Shown: positions 17,122 through 24,850 of the stretch, piece by piece
How the letters are laid out: the number at the start of each line of letters is the position of its first letter
Numbering within the stretch: the stretch's first letter is position 1
Assembly: GCA_902475025.1 (NCBI GenBank)
Contig: CABRXX010000003.1
Coordinates: forward strand, 25,837-89,836
Origin: Merdiplasma sp905207905
GTDB taxonomy: Bacteria > Bacillota > Clostridia > Lachnospirales > Lachnospiraceae
Direction: 5' to 3'
Length of the DNA stretch: 64,000 nucleotides
Notes under the pieces: model-generated
The model's database searches: none
Told to the model about the DNA's origin: nothing
The model's input: only the letters and a program-made list of their open reading frames with translations
Translations under genes and position numbers: made by a program

Positions 17122-17436
17122 ATGGAGAATTTGAACAATCAGACAGGGGAACAGTTACATACGCATGAACATCTCCATGATCCTCAGGAGAAAAAAAGGC
17201 AGTTAAATAGACTTTCCCGTATCATCGGCCACTTAAATTATGTAAAACGGATGATTGAAAATGATGAAGACTGTTCCGATGTCCTGATGCAGATAGCAGC
17301 CACAAAATCTGCATTGAATGGTTTGGGAAAGCAAATCATCAATGAACATCTGACCCATTGTATCATTCATGCTATTGAAGCGGGGGATACAGAGGCGATT
17401 GATGAGTTTCAAAAGGTGATACAAAAATATTTTTGA
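17122..17436 (+). CDS. CsoR/RcnR-family metal-sensing repressor
   Basis: 104 aa, all-helical DUF156 regulator that releases DNA on metal binding. The copper-ligand triad of CsoR is kept with exact spacing: Cys51, His76 and Cys80 (C-x24-H-x3-C), in DEDCSD and NEHLTHC. The N-terminal tail is unusually His-rich (LHTHEHLH, residues 12-19), which recalls the extra ligands of nickel/cobalt sensors such as RcnR and InrS. No copper ATPase or cation-efflux gene is adjacent; uptake-type genes follow. The cognate metal therefore cannot be assigned. GGGAGGGACGC precedes the ATG. Confidence 0.9.
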   Translation: MENLNNQTGEQLHTHEHLHDPQEKKRQLNRLSRIIGHLNYVKRMIENDEDCSDVLMQIAATKSALNGLGKQIINEHLTHCIIHAIEAGDTEAIDEFQKVIQKYF

Positions 17437-17452
17437 AAAAGAGGAAAAAATT

Positions 17453-17893
17453 ATGCTTACAAAGGATTTTAACCCATGGAAGAACGTAGATAATTTTAAT
17501 CCGAAAGAGTTTGAAGGACAGAGCAGTGAGCTTTTACAGTGGCCCATTAAGTTGTGGAAAGCGCCCATTGTTTCGCCTTACTATCATCAAGGTCATCTTC
17601 TGATTGCAGCGGACTGCAGTGCTTTTGCATATCCCCAGTTTCACAAGACTTATGGAGGCGGAAAAGTGGTTTTGATCTGCTGCATGGAGACAGATTTTGA
17701 TGTTATGACGAAGCTGAGTAAAATATTAAAGCATAATGATATAAAAAGTGTGACAGTGGTAAAGACAGATAAGCCTTGCTGTGCAGATTTGACGGATGCA
17801 GTCAGACAGGCCATCAAATCCAGCAGGCTTCCACTGCCTCTTCAGGTAGCAACTGTGTTTGTCCAGGGGGAGGATGTGGGGGAGGAAATTTGA
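17453..17893 (+). CDS. Ferredoxin-family Cys-containing protein lacking the 4Fe-4S domain
   Basis: 146 aa. I recognise the C-terminal part of a family of iron-sulfur proteins, with segments such as QWPIKLWKAPIVSPYY, LLIAADCSAFAY and DKPCCADL. In related proteins this domain follows an N-terminal CxxCxxC ferredoxin module; here that module is absent and the protein starts just before the QWP segment. Remaining cysteines are one in ADCSAF, two in LICCME and two in KPCCAD, a possible metal or cluster site. It lies 16 bases after the CsoR-like gene and is probably its co-transcribed target. Confidence 0.65.
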   Translation: MLTKDFNPWKNVDNFNPKEFEGQSSELLQWPIKLWKAPIVSPYYHQGHLLIAADCSAFAYPQFHKTYGGGKVVLICCMETDFDVMTKLSKILKHNDIKSVTVVKTDKPCCADLTDAVRQAIKSSRLPLPLQVATVFVQGEDVGEEI

Positions 17894-17977
17894 AAATCAC
17901 TCCTACTGCTGCATGTTTGTCCGAGGAATTTGTTTGCTGCATTTAAGAAATAGAAGCGAATGAGACAAGAAAGTGTG

Positions 17978-18016
17978 AAAAGAGCGGTATGTCTGTTTGG
18001 GCATCAGCTCTTTTTT
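17978..18016 (+). terminator. Terminator or attenuator inside the metal locus
   Basis: An 8-bp stem (AAAAGAGC / GCTCTTTT), extended by an inner ATGTC/GGCAT helix, runs into TTTTTT. It lies just before the ribosome binding site of the methyltransferase gene. It splits the locus into a sensor part and a transport part, and could act as a regulated attenuator. Confidence 0.6.
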
Positions 18017-18031
18017 AGGGAGATGGAAAAT

Positions 18032-18841
18032 ATGGATTTGGAGTATATAAAGAAAATGTGGGTCAATGAAATGACGGTGGACCTGGAAGCAAATAGAACT
18101 GCCTGGGATAGTGTGGCAAAGGATTACCTTTACGATGAAAAGGCAGGTTTAGAGAAGGATCCCTTTCTACAGTATATCCAGAATAAAATAGACTGGACAA
18201 AGCCTGTGAAGATTTTGGATGTGGGATGCGGCGCCGGGGCTTATTCGGTAGCGCTTTCCTCCAGAGCAGAGAAGGTAGTAGGTGTGGATTTTTCACCGGC
18301 AATGATACAAGAGGCTGGGAAATATGTGAAGCAGCACGGCATCCAGAATGTGGAGTATCTGGAACGGGATTGGTGGAATTGTTCCGGTGAAGAATTTCGC
18401 GGGAAATTTGATTTTGTGTTTGCACACACAACTCCAGCCATTGCAGACTATGGTTCGCTGGTAAAAATGATGGAAGCTTCTTCCAGGTACTGTGCCCTGT
18501 GCAAACCGGCAAGGAGAAGGGATGAAGTTTTGGATAAGCTGCGGGAGGTTATAGGATGGAAGAAGCAGGATGCGGACACATCGGTGGCATACGCATTCGG
18601 AACTGTCTGGGGGCATGGTTATTGCCCGGAATTGGTTTATCACGATACTGTTTGGAAATCCAGCAAGTCTTTGGATGAGGCAAAAGATTGGTATTTGAAC
18701 CGTTTGAAAGGGGCTGGCCTGAAGGAAGATAAGAAAGTGGAAAAAGTTTGCAATTATCTGGAAGAGATTAGTGTAAACGGCAGAGTGGAGGATACTACGT
18801 ATACCACTTTGGTCACCATGTTTTGGGAGGTACGAAGATGA
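18032..18841 (+). CDS. Class I SAM-dependent methyltransferase
   Basis: 269 aa, soluble. Motif I is ILDVGCGAGAYS, followed by VVGVDFSPAMI (acidic ribose-binding residue) and FDFVFAHTTPA. The N-terminal NRTAWDSVAKDY segment is usual in small-molecule methyltransferases. Upstream in-frame starts at 17960 and 18023 are less likely: 17960 would put the attenuator hairpin in the coding sequence, and AGGGAG (18017-18022) is ideally spaced for 18032. The stop overlaps the flavodoxin start (ATGA). The substrate is unknown; its place beside metal-chelate transport genes suggests modification of a chelator or ligand, as inference. Confidence 0.85.
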   Translation: MDLEYIKKMWVNEMTVDLEANRTAWDSVAKDYLYDEKAGLEKDPFLQYIQNKIDWTKPVKILDVGCGAGAYSVALSSRAEKVVGVDFSPAMIQEAGKYVKQHGIQNVEYLERDWWNCSGEEFRGKFDFVFAHTTPAIADYGSLVKMMEASSRYCALCKPARRRDEVLDKLREVIGWKKQDADTSVAYAFGTVWGHGYCPELVYHDTVWKSSKSLDEAKDWYLNRLKGAGLKEDKKVEKVCNYLEEISVNGRVEDTTYTTLVTMFWEVRR

Positions 18842-19350
18842 GAATCGGCATCATTTACTATAGTGAAACGGGTAATACAAAGAAAGTTTCCGGATGGATC
18901 GCAGATGGCGCAGAGGCAGTGGCGGACACGGAAGTCAGACTGTTTAATCTGAAAGACGGAATGGAACCGGATCAGAATTATATTGAAAGCTGTGATGCCA
19001 TTATTTTTGGTACGCCCACCTATTATGCCAATATGTGCTGGCAGATTAAACAATGGTTTGATACAAAACATCATTACAACTTATCAGGGAAATTAGGGTC
19101 GGCATTTTCTACAGAAAATAGTCCCAACGGTGGAGGCGGAGAATTGGCCATCATGACCCTGGTAAACCATATGCTGGTAAAGGGGATGCTGATCTATTCC
19201 AGCGGAGCGGGATGCGGAAGGCCGTTTATCCATATTGGTCCTGCAGTAGTAAGAGCGGCTATGGAGGAAAAGAAAGAACTTTGCAGGCTGTATGGGGAGC
19301 GGATCGCACAGCAGGCGCATCGATTATTCGATCGTCGGAGACTGGAGTAG
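18838..19350 (+). CDS. Flavodoxin-family protein
   Basis: 170 aa. The FMN phosphate loop is YYSETGNTKKVS at the N-terminus, and GTPTYYANMCWQIKQW and GGGGELAIM are flavin-contact regions of NAD(P)H:quinone-reductase-like flavodoxins. It starts at the ATG overlapping the methyltransferase stop, with GGGAGG at 18825-18830; an in-frame TTG at 18823 is rejected. In a metal-uptake setting it could reduce a metal complex after import. Confidence 0.88.
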   Translation: MRIGIIYYSETGNTKKVSGWIADGAEAVADTEVRLFNLKDGMEPDQNYIESCDAIIFGTPTYYANMCWQIKQWFDTKHHYNLSGKLGSAFSTENSPNGGGGELAIMTLVNHMLVKGMLIYSSGAGCGRPFIHIGPAVVRAAMEEKKELCRLYGERIAQQAHRLFDRRRLE

Positions 19351-19354
19351 AAAC

Positions 19355-20455
19355 ATGGGGGAAAGAAAAGTGATAAAAAAAGGGAACTGTGAGGGCAGAC
19401 AGGGTGGAATACAAGGATATCATCGCATGATATATAAAAAGTGGTGGTGTCTGCTGGTGCTTGCCCTAGTGACACTGGTGTTGATGGTACTTTCTGTGAA
19501 TGCAGGAGCGGCATCCATGTCTCCGCTTGAAGTATTAAAAACAATAGTTGGAATGGGGGATGAGCGGAGCTTTGTGGTAATTTGGAAAATACGAATGCCA
19601 AGAGTGATCGCCGCCGTGGTGGCAGGAGCCGGGTTATCCATAGCAGGCTGCGTGATGCAGACCTGTCTAAAAAATCCCCTGGCATCCCCCTCTACTTTAG
19701 GGGTATCTGCAGCGGCCACATTTGGAGCCAATCTGGCGATTATTGTTTTGGGGGCTGGAAGCGTTATGGCCACCGCATCCGATGCAGTGGTGATCAACAA
19801 TCCTTATATCGTGACAATCTGTGCTTTCTTTTGCTCCATGGGTGCAGTGCTGCTGATTATGTCTCTGTCAAAGCTGCGGGGATTTTCGCCAGAGGCCATT
19901 GTCCTGGCAGGAACTGCGCTGAGTTCGCTTTTTGGAGCGGGGACCACCCTGATTCAGTACTTTGGCAATGATGTGCAGATCGCAGCGGCGTTATTTTGGA
20001 CTTTTGGGGATCTAGGACGCGTTTCCTGGAAGGAAGTGGGCATCCTGGCAGTGATCACAGCATCCTGTATCCTTTATTTTATGCTGATGAGATGGAATTA
20101 CAATGCGCTTGCAAATGGAGAGGAGACGGCAAAAAGTCTTGGGGTAAAAACCTCCAGAATCCGTTTTTGGGGGTTGATTGCGGCTTCTCTTTTGACTGCT
20201 GTTTCTGTGTCATTTATGGGAATGATCGGATTTATTGGTTTGATCGGCCCACAGATCATGAAGCGGATAGTTGGTTCAGACCTCCGTTTTTTAATTCCTG
20301 CATCGGCATTGATGGGAGCGGTTATTTTGCTGATGGCGGATACCGGTGCAAGAGTTTTGATTTCACCGATTATTTTGCCGGTAGGGGCAGTCACGTCTTT
20401 GCTGGGAGCGCCTATGTTTTTCTACATGTTATTGAAGGGGAAACGGAAGAGATGA
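19355..20455 (+). CDS. FecCD/BtuC-family ABC importer permease
   Basis: 366 aa, about ten membrane helices. Family segments: WKIRMPRVIAAVVAGAGL, MQTCLKNPLASPSTLG (near the BtuC signature), VLAGTALSSLFGA, and MGMIGFIGLIGPQIMKRIVG (coupling region). It would carry siderophores, heme, cobalamin or other metal chelates. The start at 19355 has GGAG 7 bases upstream; an in-frame extension to 19292 would overlap the flavodoxin gene. Its stop overlaps the ATPase start (ATGA). Only one permease gene is present, as in homodimeric importers. Confidence 0.94.
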   Translation: MGERKVIKKGNCEGRQGGIQGYHRMIYKKWWCLLVLALVTLVLMVLSVNAGAASMSPLEVLKTIVGMGDERSFVVIWKIRMPRVIAAVVAGAGLSIAGCVMQTCLKNPLASPSTLGVSAAATFGANLAIIVLGAGSVMATASDAVVINNPYIVTICAFFCSMGAVLLIMSLSKLRGFSPEAIVLAGTALSSLFGAGTTLIQYFGNDVQIAAALFWTFGDLGRVSWKEVGILAVITASCILYFMLMRWNYNALANGEETAKSLGVKTSRIRFWGLIAASLLTAVSVSFMGMIGFIGLIGPQIMKRIVGSDLRFLIPASALMGAVILLMADTGARVLISPIILPVGAVTSLLGAPMFFYMLLKGKRKR

Positions 20456-21210
20456 AGCTTGAAGTTAAAAATTTATATTTTTCTTACGGAGCCCATGAGG
20501 TAGTCCGGAATGTATCGTTTACAGCCTCTTCAGGAGAAATGGTTGCTGTTTTGGGGGTAAACGGTGTGGGAAAGTCTACAATGCTAAAATGCATCAATCG
20601 GATCCATAAGCAGAAGTCGGGAGAGATTTTTGCAGATGATAAAAAAATCAGCCATATGAAAGATATCGAACTGGCTTCCCAAATTGGCTATGTGGCCCAG
20701 AACTGCGAGTTCTCAGAAAGCACAGTATTTGATGCGGTGCTTTTGGGAAGAAAACCTTTTATCAAATGGGATGTGACGGAGAACGATCTGGAAATCGTGC
20801 AAAAGGTTTTGCAGCTGCTTTCCCTGGAGCAGTACTCCATGAGGAATGTTCTGGAACTGTCCGGTGGAGAACGCCAGAAAGTAGCGATTGCCAGAGTTCT
20901 GGCACAACAGACTCCGATCTTGCTTTTTGATGAGCCCACAAGCAATTTGGATCTTAGGAATCAGCTGAAAGTTTTGGAGATTATTCAGCAGATTGTAAAG
21001 AAGCAGAATCTTATAGCGGTGGTTACGATTCATGATCTGAATCTGGCCCTGCGATATGCGGATAAGTTTTTGGCAATGCAGGATGGACAGGTATTTGGTT
21101 TTGGAGGCAGTGAGATTGTAACCTCAGAAACGATCAAAAAGGTGTACGGTGTAACAGCTGATGTAATCGACTACCATGGGCACAAGGTTGTCATACCTGA
21201 AACAATATAA
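20452..21210 (+). CDS. FecE/BtuD-type ABC importer ATPase
   Basis: 252 aa. Walker A GVNGVGKST, Q-loop VAQNCEFSEST, signature LSGGERQKVAIARVL, Walker B ILLFDEPTSNLD and switch His in VTIHDLNLAL are all intact, so it should hydrolyse ATP. It powers the FecCD-type permease whose stop codon it overlaps. The much longer ORF in this frame (from 19996) is only a shadow over the permease gene. Confidence 0.95.
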   Translation: MKLEVKNLYFSYGAHEVVRNVSFTASSGEMVAVLGVNGVGKSTMLKCINRIHKQKSGEIFADDKKISHMKDIELASQIGYVAQNCEFSESTVFDAVLLGRKPFIKWDVTENDLEIVQKVLQLLSLEQYSMRNVLELSGGERQKVAIARVLAQQTPILLFDEPTSNLDLRNQLKVLEIIQQIVKKQNLIAVVTIHDLNLALRYADKFLAMQDGQVFGFGGSEIVTSETIKKVYGVTADVIDYHGHKVVIPETI

Positions 21211-21231
21211 AAATAAAAGGAGGAAACAAAG

Positions 21232-22368
21232 ATGAAAAGAAAATTTGTAATGGTGTTAACAGCAGCAGCTCTGTTGGCTGTAGGAACAGGGGGTGTGGTG
21301 GCTGCCGCGGCAGAAACGGAACCTTTAGAAGAACAGTCAGAGACGATGGAAGGTTCGGAGGGAGAATATCAGGTAACAGACTTGTTGGGAAGAAAAGTGA
21401 CGATCCCCGGGGAAACCTCCAGCTATGCCTGCATTGGATCAGGAAGTTTGAGGTTATACTGCTATGTGGCCGATAAAGGAGAATTAGCAGGAGTGGAAAA
21501 TATAGAGGTGGAGAACGATCCCTCCGGTCGTCCTTATGCAATGGCGTTGGGAGATCTGAAAGATGCAGTTATAATCGGGCCGGGAGGACCTGGGAATGCA
21601 CCGGATGCAGAATTGCTGTTTAACGCAGCGCCGGATGTCATTTTTTCTATGTATAATTCGGAAACGGCAGCCGTGGATGAGCTTCAGGAGAAGACGGGAA
21701 TTCCGGTGGTGGCTTTAAGCTATGGAGAATACGAAGTGTTTGATCCGGCAATTTATGAGTCCATGATGTTGATCGGGCAGATTACAGGAAATGAGGAACG
21801 GGCAGAGGCAGTTGTGGATTATATGAAAGAGATTCGTGAAGATTTGAATGCCCGGACAGAACAGATGGAAGAGAAGCCTCTTGTGTATATGGGATGTCAG
21901 TCAAATCGGGGAAGTCATGGAATCGAGAGCACTGCTGGAAATTATGTGTTGTTTGAGGCTCTGAATATTCGCAATGCGGCGGCAGAAGCAGGAATACCAG
22001 AATATGCAATGATTGATAAGGAACAGATCTTGGAACTGGATCCGGATATTATGATTATCGATGCCGGAGGATACCAGATACTTTCTGATGACTACAAAGC
22101 TAATCCGGATTTTTATGAGACATTGACCGCATTTAAAGAAGGAAAGGTTTATATGCAGATGCCCTATAACTGGTATTATACGAATCTGGAGATCGCTATC
22201 GCAGACGGCTATTATATTGGCTCTGTAGTATATCCGGATGCTTTTTCCGATATTGATATAGAAGAAAAGTTCAATGAGATTTCAGATTTCTTTCTGGGAA
22301 TGGAAGTGTATGAAACGATTGCCGACAGCTATTATGGCGGCTATCAGGCAGTAAAATTAGGCGAATGA
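21232..22368 (+). CDS. Metal-chelate ABC importer substrate-binding protein
   Basis: 378 aa, class III (FhuD/BtuF-like) binding protein. A signal peptide (MKRKFVMVLTAAALLAVG) ends near VVAAAAE, a signal-peptidase-I type site; there is no lipobox Cys, unusual for a Gram-positive binding protein. The mature part starts with the family pattern YQVTDLLGRKVTIP. A Tyr/Asn-rich segment, YNWYYTNLEIAIADGYY, is near the C-terminus. AAAGGAGGAAACAAAG precedes the ATG. The substrate is unknown. Confidence 0.9.
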   Translation: MKRKFVMVLTAAALLAVGTGGVVAAAAETEPLEEQSETMEGSEGEYQVTDLLGRKVTIPGETSSYACIGSGSLRLYCYVADKGELAGVENIEVENDPSGRPYAMALGDLKDAVIIGPGGPGNAPDAELLFNAAPDVIFSMYNSETAAVDELQEKTGIPVVALSYGEYEVFDPAIYESMMLIGQITGNEERAEAVVDYMKEIREDLNARTEQMEEKPLVYMGCQSNRGSHGIESTAGNYVLFEALNIRNAAAEAGIPEYAMIDKEQILELDPDIMIIDAGGYQILSDDYKANPDFYETLTAFKEGKVYMQMPYNWYYTNLEIAIADGYYIGSVVYPDAFSDIDIEEKFNEISDFFLGMEVYETIADSYYGGYQAVKLGE

Positions 22369-22378
22369 GGTGAGAATT

Positions 22379-22918
22379 GTGAAGAAAGAAGACAAGAAAG
22401 TGCTTTGGGAAAAAGCGGCAGCTTTCCATGGACATGTGTGCGGCGGACTGACGATCGGTTATCAGGCGGCATTGTATGCCATAGAACTGCTGGATCTGAG
22501 TTTTTCAGAGGATGAACAGGTGGTTTGTATTTCAGAAAATGATGCCTGCGGGGTAGATGCGATTCAGGTGATTTTAGGATGCAGTGTGGGAAAAGGAAAC
22601 CTGCTGTTTCATATGCGGGGAAAACAGGCATTTTCTTTTTACAATCGAAAGACGGGAAAATCTGTGCGGCTGGTCTTGAAAAAAGCGCCGAAAGAAATGA
22701 CAAGGGAAGAAGCTTTTGCATATTATCAGAACTGTGAGCCACAGGACTTGTTTGAGGTAAAAGATACTGTGCTCAAACTTCCAGAGGCTGCCAGAATCTT
22801 TGATTCTTATGAATGTGATTGCTGCGGCGAGCGTACAGGGGCTAACTGGATCCGGCTGAGAGGCGGGAAAAAGCTTTGTCTTGACTGTTATCAGGAATAT
22901 GACCGCTTTCATGTATAA
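22379..22918 (+). CDS. FmdE-family protein with C-terminal zinc ribbon
   Basis: 179 aa. The N-terminal FmdE domain shows FHGHVCGGLTIGYQAA (His17, His19, Cys21) and ISENDACGVDAIQ. The C-terminal zinc ribbon has Cys146, Cys149, Cys167 and Cys170 (CDCC and CLDC). FmdE was named from the molybdenum formylmethanofuran dehydrogenase operon of methanogens; relatives in other bacteria are often near molybdenum or metal transport genes. A GTG start at 22379 is chosen because GAGGTG at 22367-22372 is well spaced; the GTG at 22370 lies in that site. A terminator follows, so it ends the locus. Confidence 0.88.
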   Translation: MKKEDKKVLWEKAAAFHGHVCGGLTIGYQAALYAIELLDLSFSEDEQVVCISENDACGVDAIQVILGCSVGKGNLLFHMRGKQAFSFYNRKTGKSVRLVLKKAPKEMTREEAFAYYQNCEPQDLFEVKDTVLKLPEAARIFDSYECDCCGERTGANWIRLRGGKKLCLDCYQEYDRFHV

Positions 22919-22993
22919 AAGCCTATTCATATACAGCGCGATTTTGCGGAGTATTTTTGTTTTCTGGGAAGATAAGGGCTTTTGCTGCCTTAA

Positions 22994-23009
22994 TCCTATG
23001 AAACGAAAA
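22994..23009. repeat. Half-copy of the TCCTATGAAAC repeat
   Basis: TCCTATGAAACGAAAA matches 15 of 16 bases of the right arm of the inverted repeat at 16761-16799, in the same orientation. The two copies bracket the metal-uptake locus. Confidence 0.6.
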
Positions 23010-23076
23010 AAGGACTGCTGCCTTTCAGGTGTTTCCCTGATCTTTCAGGGAGACAGCTAAGGCAGCAGTCCTTTTT
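23006..23076. terminator. Bidirectional terminator between FmdE and the L,D-transpeptidase
   Basis: A long perfect stem (AAAAAGGACTGCTGCCTT with its complement) flanked by A and T runs encloses a second hairpin (TCCCTGA / TCAGGGA). It serves the plus-strand fmdE-like gene and the minus-strand transpeptidase gene that converge here. Confidence 0.9.
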
Positions 23077-23114
23077 GGCTTTTGAAAGCTCTTTTAAATA
23101 TTCAAAATCATATT

Positions 23115-24569
23115 TTATGCGTATGCGGCATTTCTTCTGTCTGTGGGATCTGTTGGATCTACATACAAAGAAAGCGGAACCTTCCGGTAAGTGGGTTTTG
23201 AAATACTGCTTGGGATAATGTAATCTCCCACAGTGACCGGAGTGCCTACCGGGCAGTTCTGGTAGATGTAGTAAGCATCGCCCATGCGAAGCCGGATACA
23301 TCCTGCAGAAGCCTGCTGTCCGAGAAGGTTATATTTTGCTGCCGGGAAAGCGTAATGGCTGGGCTGAGGAGACGGCAGTGAGTGGAACAGAATATTCCAG
23401 GTAATGTGGCTGCAGTAATAGCCCCAGGTAGGCCCATCCAGTTCATGCAGACTCAGTTTATCCAGCAGAGTAAAGTTTCCTTTTGGCGTAGCGTTGTTCA
23501 ATCCTGTGGAACAGAGGAATACTTTTACAGGGGTATTGCCCCGGTAAACAGCCACCATATTTCTCTGACGGTCCACCTTAATGGACCAGGGACCAGTAGG
23601 ATTCTGCGGTTCTAGGGAAATATAGCCCTTGCTTCCAAAGTCGTAGGTCTTGCCGCCGATGGTGAGCTTTCCGGTGGCCATCTGGCCGTTGGAGGGCTTC
23701 AGGTAATATTTCCGGTTGCCCACGGTGAGCCATCCCTTCTGCATGACACCACTCTTGTCAAAGTAATAGTATTTGCCGTTCTTCTTCATCCAACCGGTTA
23801 CTGCCTGGCCGTACCGGGAAGAAACAGCGCTGAAATAGTAGCGTTTTCCTTTATAGGTGAGCCAGCCGGTTTTCATAGTGCCATATTTGTTGTTGAAGAA
23901 ATAGCGTTTGCCGTTGATGGTAAGAAGGCCGGTCTTTCTCTCTCCCGTTTTTGGATCCATATAGTACCGCTTACTTCCTACTTTCAAAAAGCCTTTCACA
24001 AGCTGTCCGCCTTGATTGAAATAGTAAGTCTTTTTGTTGAGCGTTTTCCAGCCCACGGCTCTGGCTCCTTTTTTGGCAGGATCCAGATAATAGTTTTTGC
24101 CCTTCAGCTTCAGCCAGCCCTGCACCTGCTGTCCTTTGCTGTTAAAGTAATAATAGGACTTGCTCAGCTTCAGCCAGCCCTTTGCCTGGGCTTTGCTTTT
24201 GGAATAAAAATAGTACCGTTTGCCTTTGTGGGTATGCCAGCCGGACTTTAGCTTTCCGTTTTTTTCAGCGTAGTAAGTCTTATTGTTTTTGGTGAACATC
24301 CCTCCGGCATAAATCCTGCCTTTGTTGTCCTTGAAATAATAGTAATTCTTAGAACCTCTTGGCAGTTCCTGCATTCCGGTGAACCCGGTGCACTTTTTGT
24401 TGGTATCTTTGTAGTAAAGATAGTATTTACCGGAAACTCTTTTGGCGATGACCTGTGCATTCTGGTCAGGGCCAGACCCCTCTGGTTCTGTGGCATTTGC
24501 AGGAAGTGCAAATACGAATACCATACACAGCAGCAAAAGAATCCGGCGGATCAATCTGCGCGTGTTCAT
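23115..24569 (-). CDS. L,D-transpeptidase with choline-binding-like wall-binding repeats
   Basis: 484 aa secreted protein. Signal peptide MNTRRLIRRILLLLCMVF ends at ANA. Residues about 60-330 are roughly a dozen tandem 20-residue aromatic repeats of the type GWLKLKGKNYYLDP, the CW_binding_1/glucan-binding class. The C-terminal YkuD domain holds the catalytic motif: His in PSHYAFP, then ASAGCIRL with the nucleophile Cys424. YkuD enzymes form 3-3 peptidoglycan cross-links or attach proteins to the wall. The real start follows GGGAGGAG on the minus strand; two codons upstream is an in-frame GTG. It is a single-gene transcript, convergent with the metal locus. Confidence 0.94.
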   Translation of the reverse strand: MNTRRLIRRILLLLCMVFVFALPANATEPEGSGPDQNAQVIAKRVSGKYYLYYKDTNKKCTGFTGMQELPRGSKNYYYFKDNKGRIYAGGMFTKNNKTYYAEKNGKLKSGWHTHKGKRYYFYSKSKAQAKGWLKLSKSYYYFNSKGQQVQGWLKLKGKNYYLDPAKKGARAVGWKTLNKKTYYFNQGGQLVKGFLKVGSKRYYMDPKTGERKTGLLTINGKRYFFNNKYGTMKTGWLTYKGKRYYFSAVSSRYGQAVTGWMKKNGKYYYFDKSGVMQKGWLTVGNRKYYLKPSNGQMATGKLTIGGKTYDFGSKGYISLEPQNPTGPWSIKVDRQRNMVAVYRGNTPVKVFLCSTGLNNATPKGNFTLLDKLSLHELDGPTWGYYCSHITWNILFHSLPSPQPSHYAFPAAKYNLLGQQASAGCIRLRMGDAYYIYQNCPVGTPVTVGDYIIPSSISKPTYRKVPLSLYVDPTDPTDRRNAAYA

Positions 24570-24601
24570 GTACACTCCTCCCTTATTCTATTGATATCCA
24601 T

Positions 24602-24630
24602 ATTATAGCAGGAGAGGAAAGAAAGAACAA
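24602..24630 (-). promoter_or_regulatory. Promoter of the L,D-transpeptidase gene
   Basis: Read on the minus strand: TTGTTC, a 17-base spacer, TATAAT. It lies about 30 bases before the start codon. Confidence 0.75.
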
Positions 24631-24675
24631 CAGACTTAAGATAGATTTAAGAATTGTTTTTCCTGTTCTTTTCAG

Positions 24676-24704
24676 TTGTGTTTTACAGAGAAGTGTTTTA
24701 TAAT
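24676..24704 (+). promoter_or_regulatory. Promoter of the surface-glycan cluster
   Basis: TTGTGT, a 17-base spacer, TATAAT. It gives a ~140-base leader before the first sugar transferase, containing a TCACAG/CTGTGA hairpin near 24770. It is divergent from the transpeptidase promoter. Confidence 0.7.
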
Positions 24705-24850
24705 CAGAAACGTGTATGAAAAGGAACTTGAGAAGTAAGAGTTTGGCTATAACGGATCAAAACGGCAGTTTCACAGGCTTTTTCTGTGACTTTGTATATG
24801 GCTGAACTGTTACCTTAAGAATAACCATTAAGGGAGAAGGGGTTGATAGT

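Noticed and set aside
17960..18031. Earlier start of the methyltransferase
   Set aside because: Would place a terminator hairpin inside the coding region; the ATG at 18032 has a properly spaced ribosome binding site.
19996..20451. N-terminal extension of the ABC ATPase by ~150 residues
   Set aside because: Runs out of frame across the FecCD permease; the ATPase begins normally at the ATG overlapping the permease stop.
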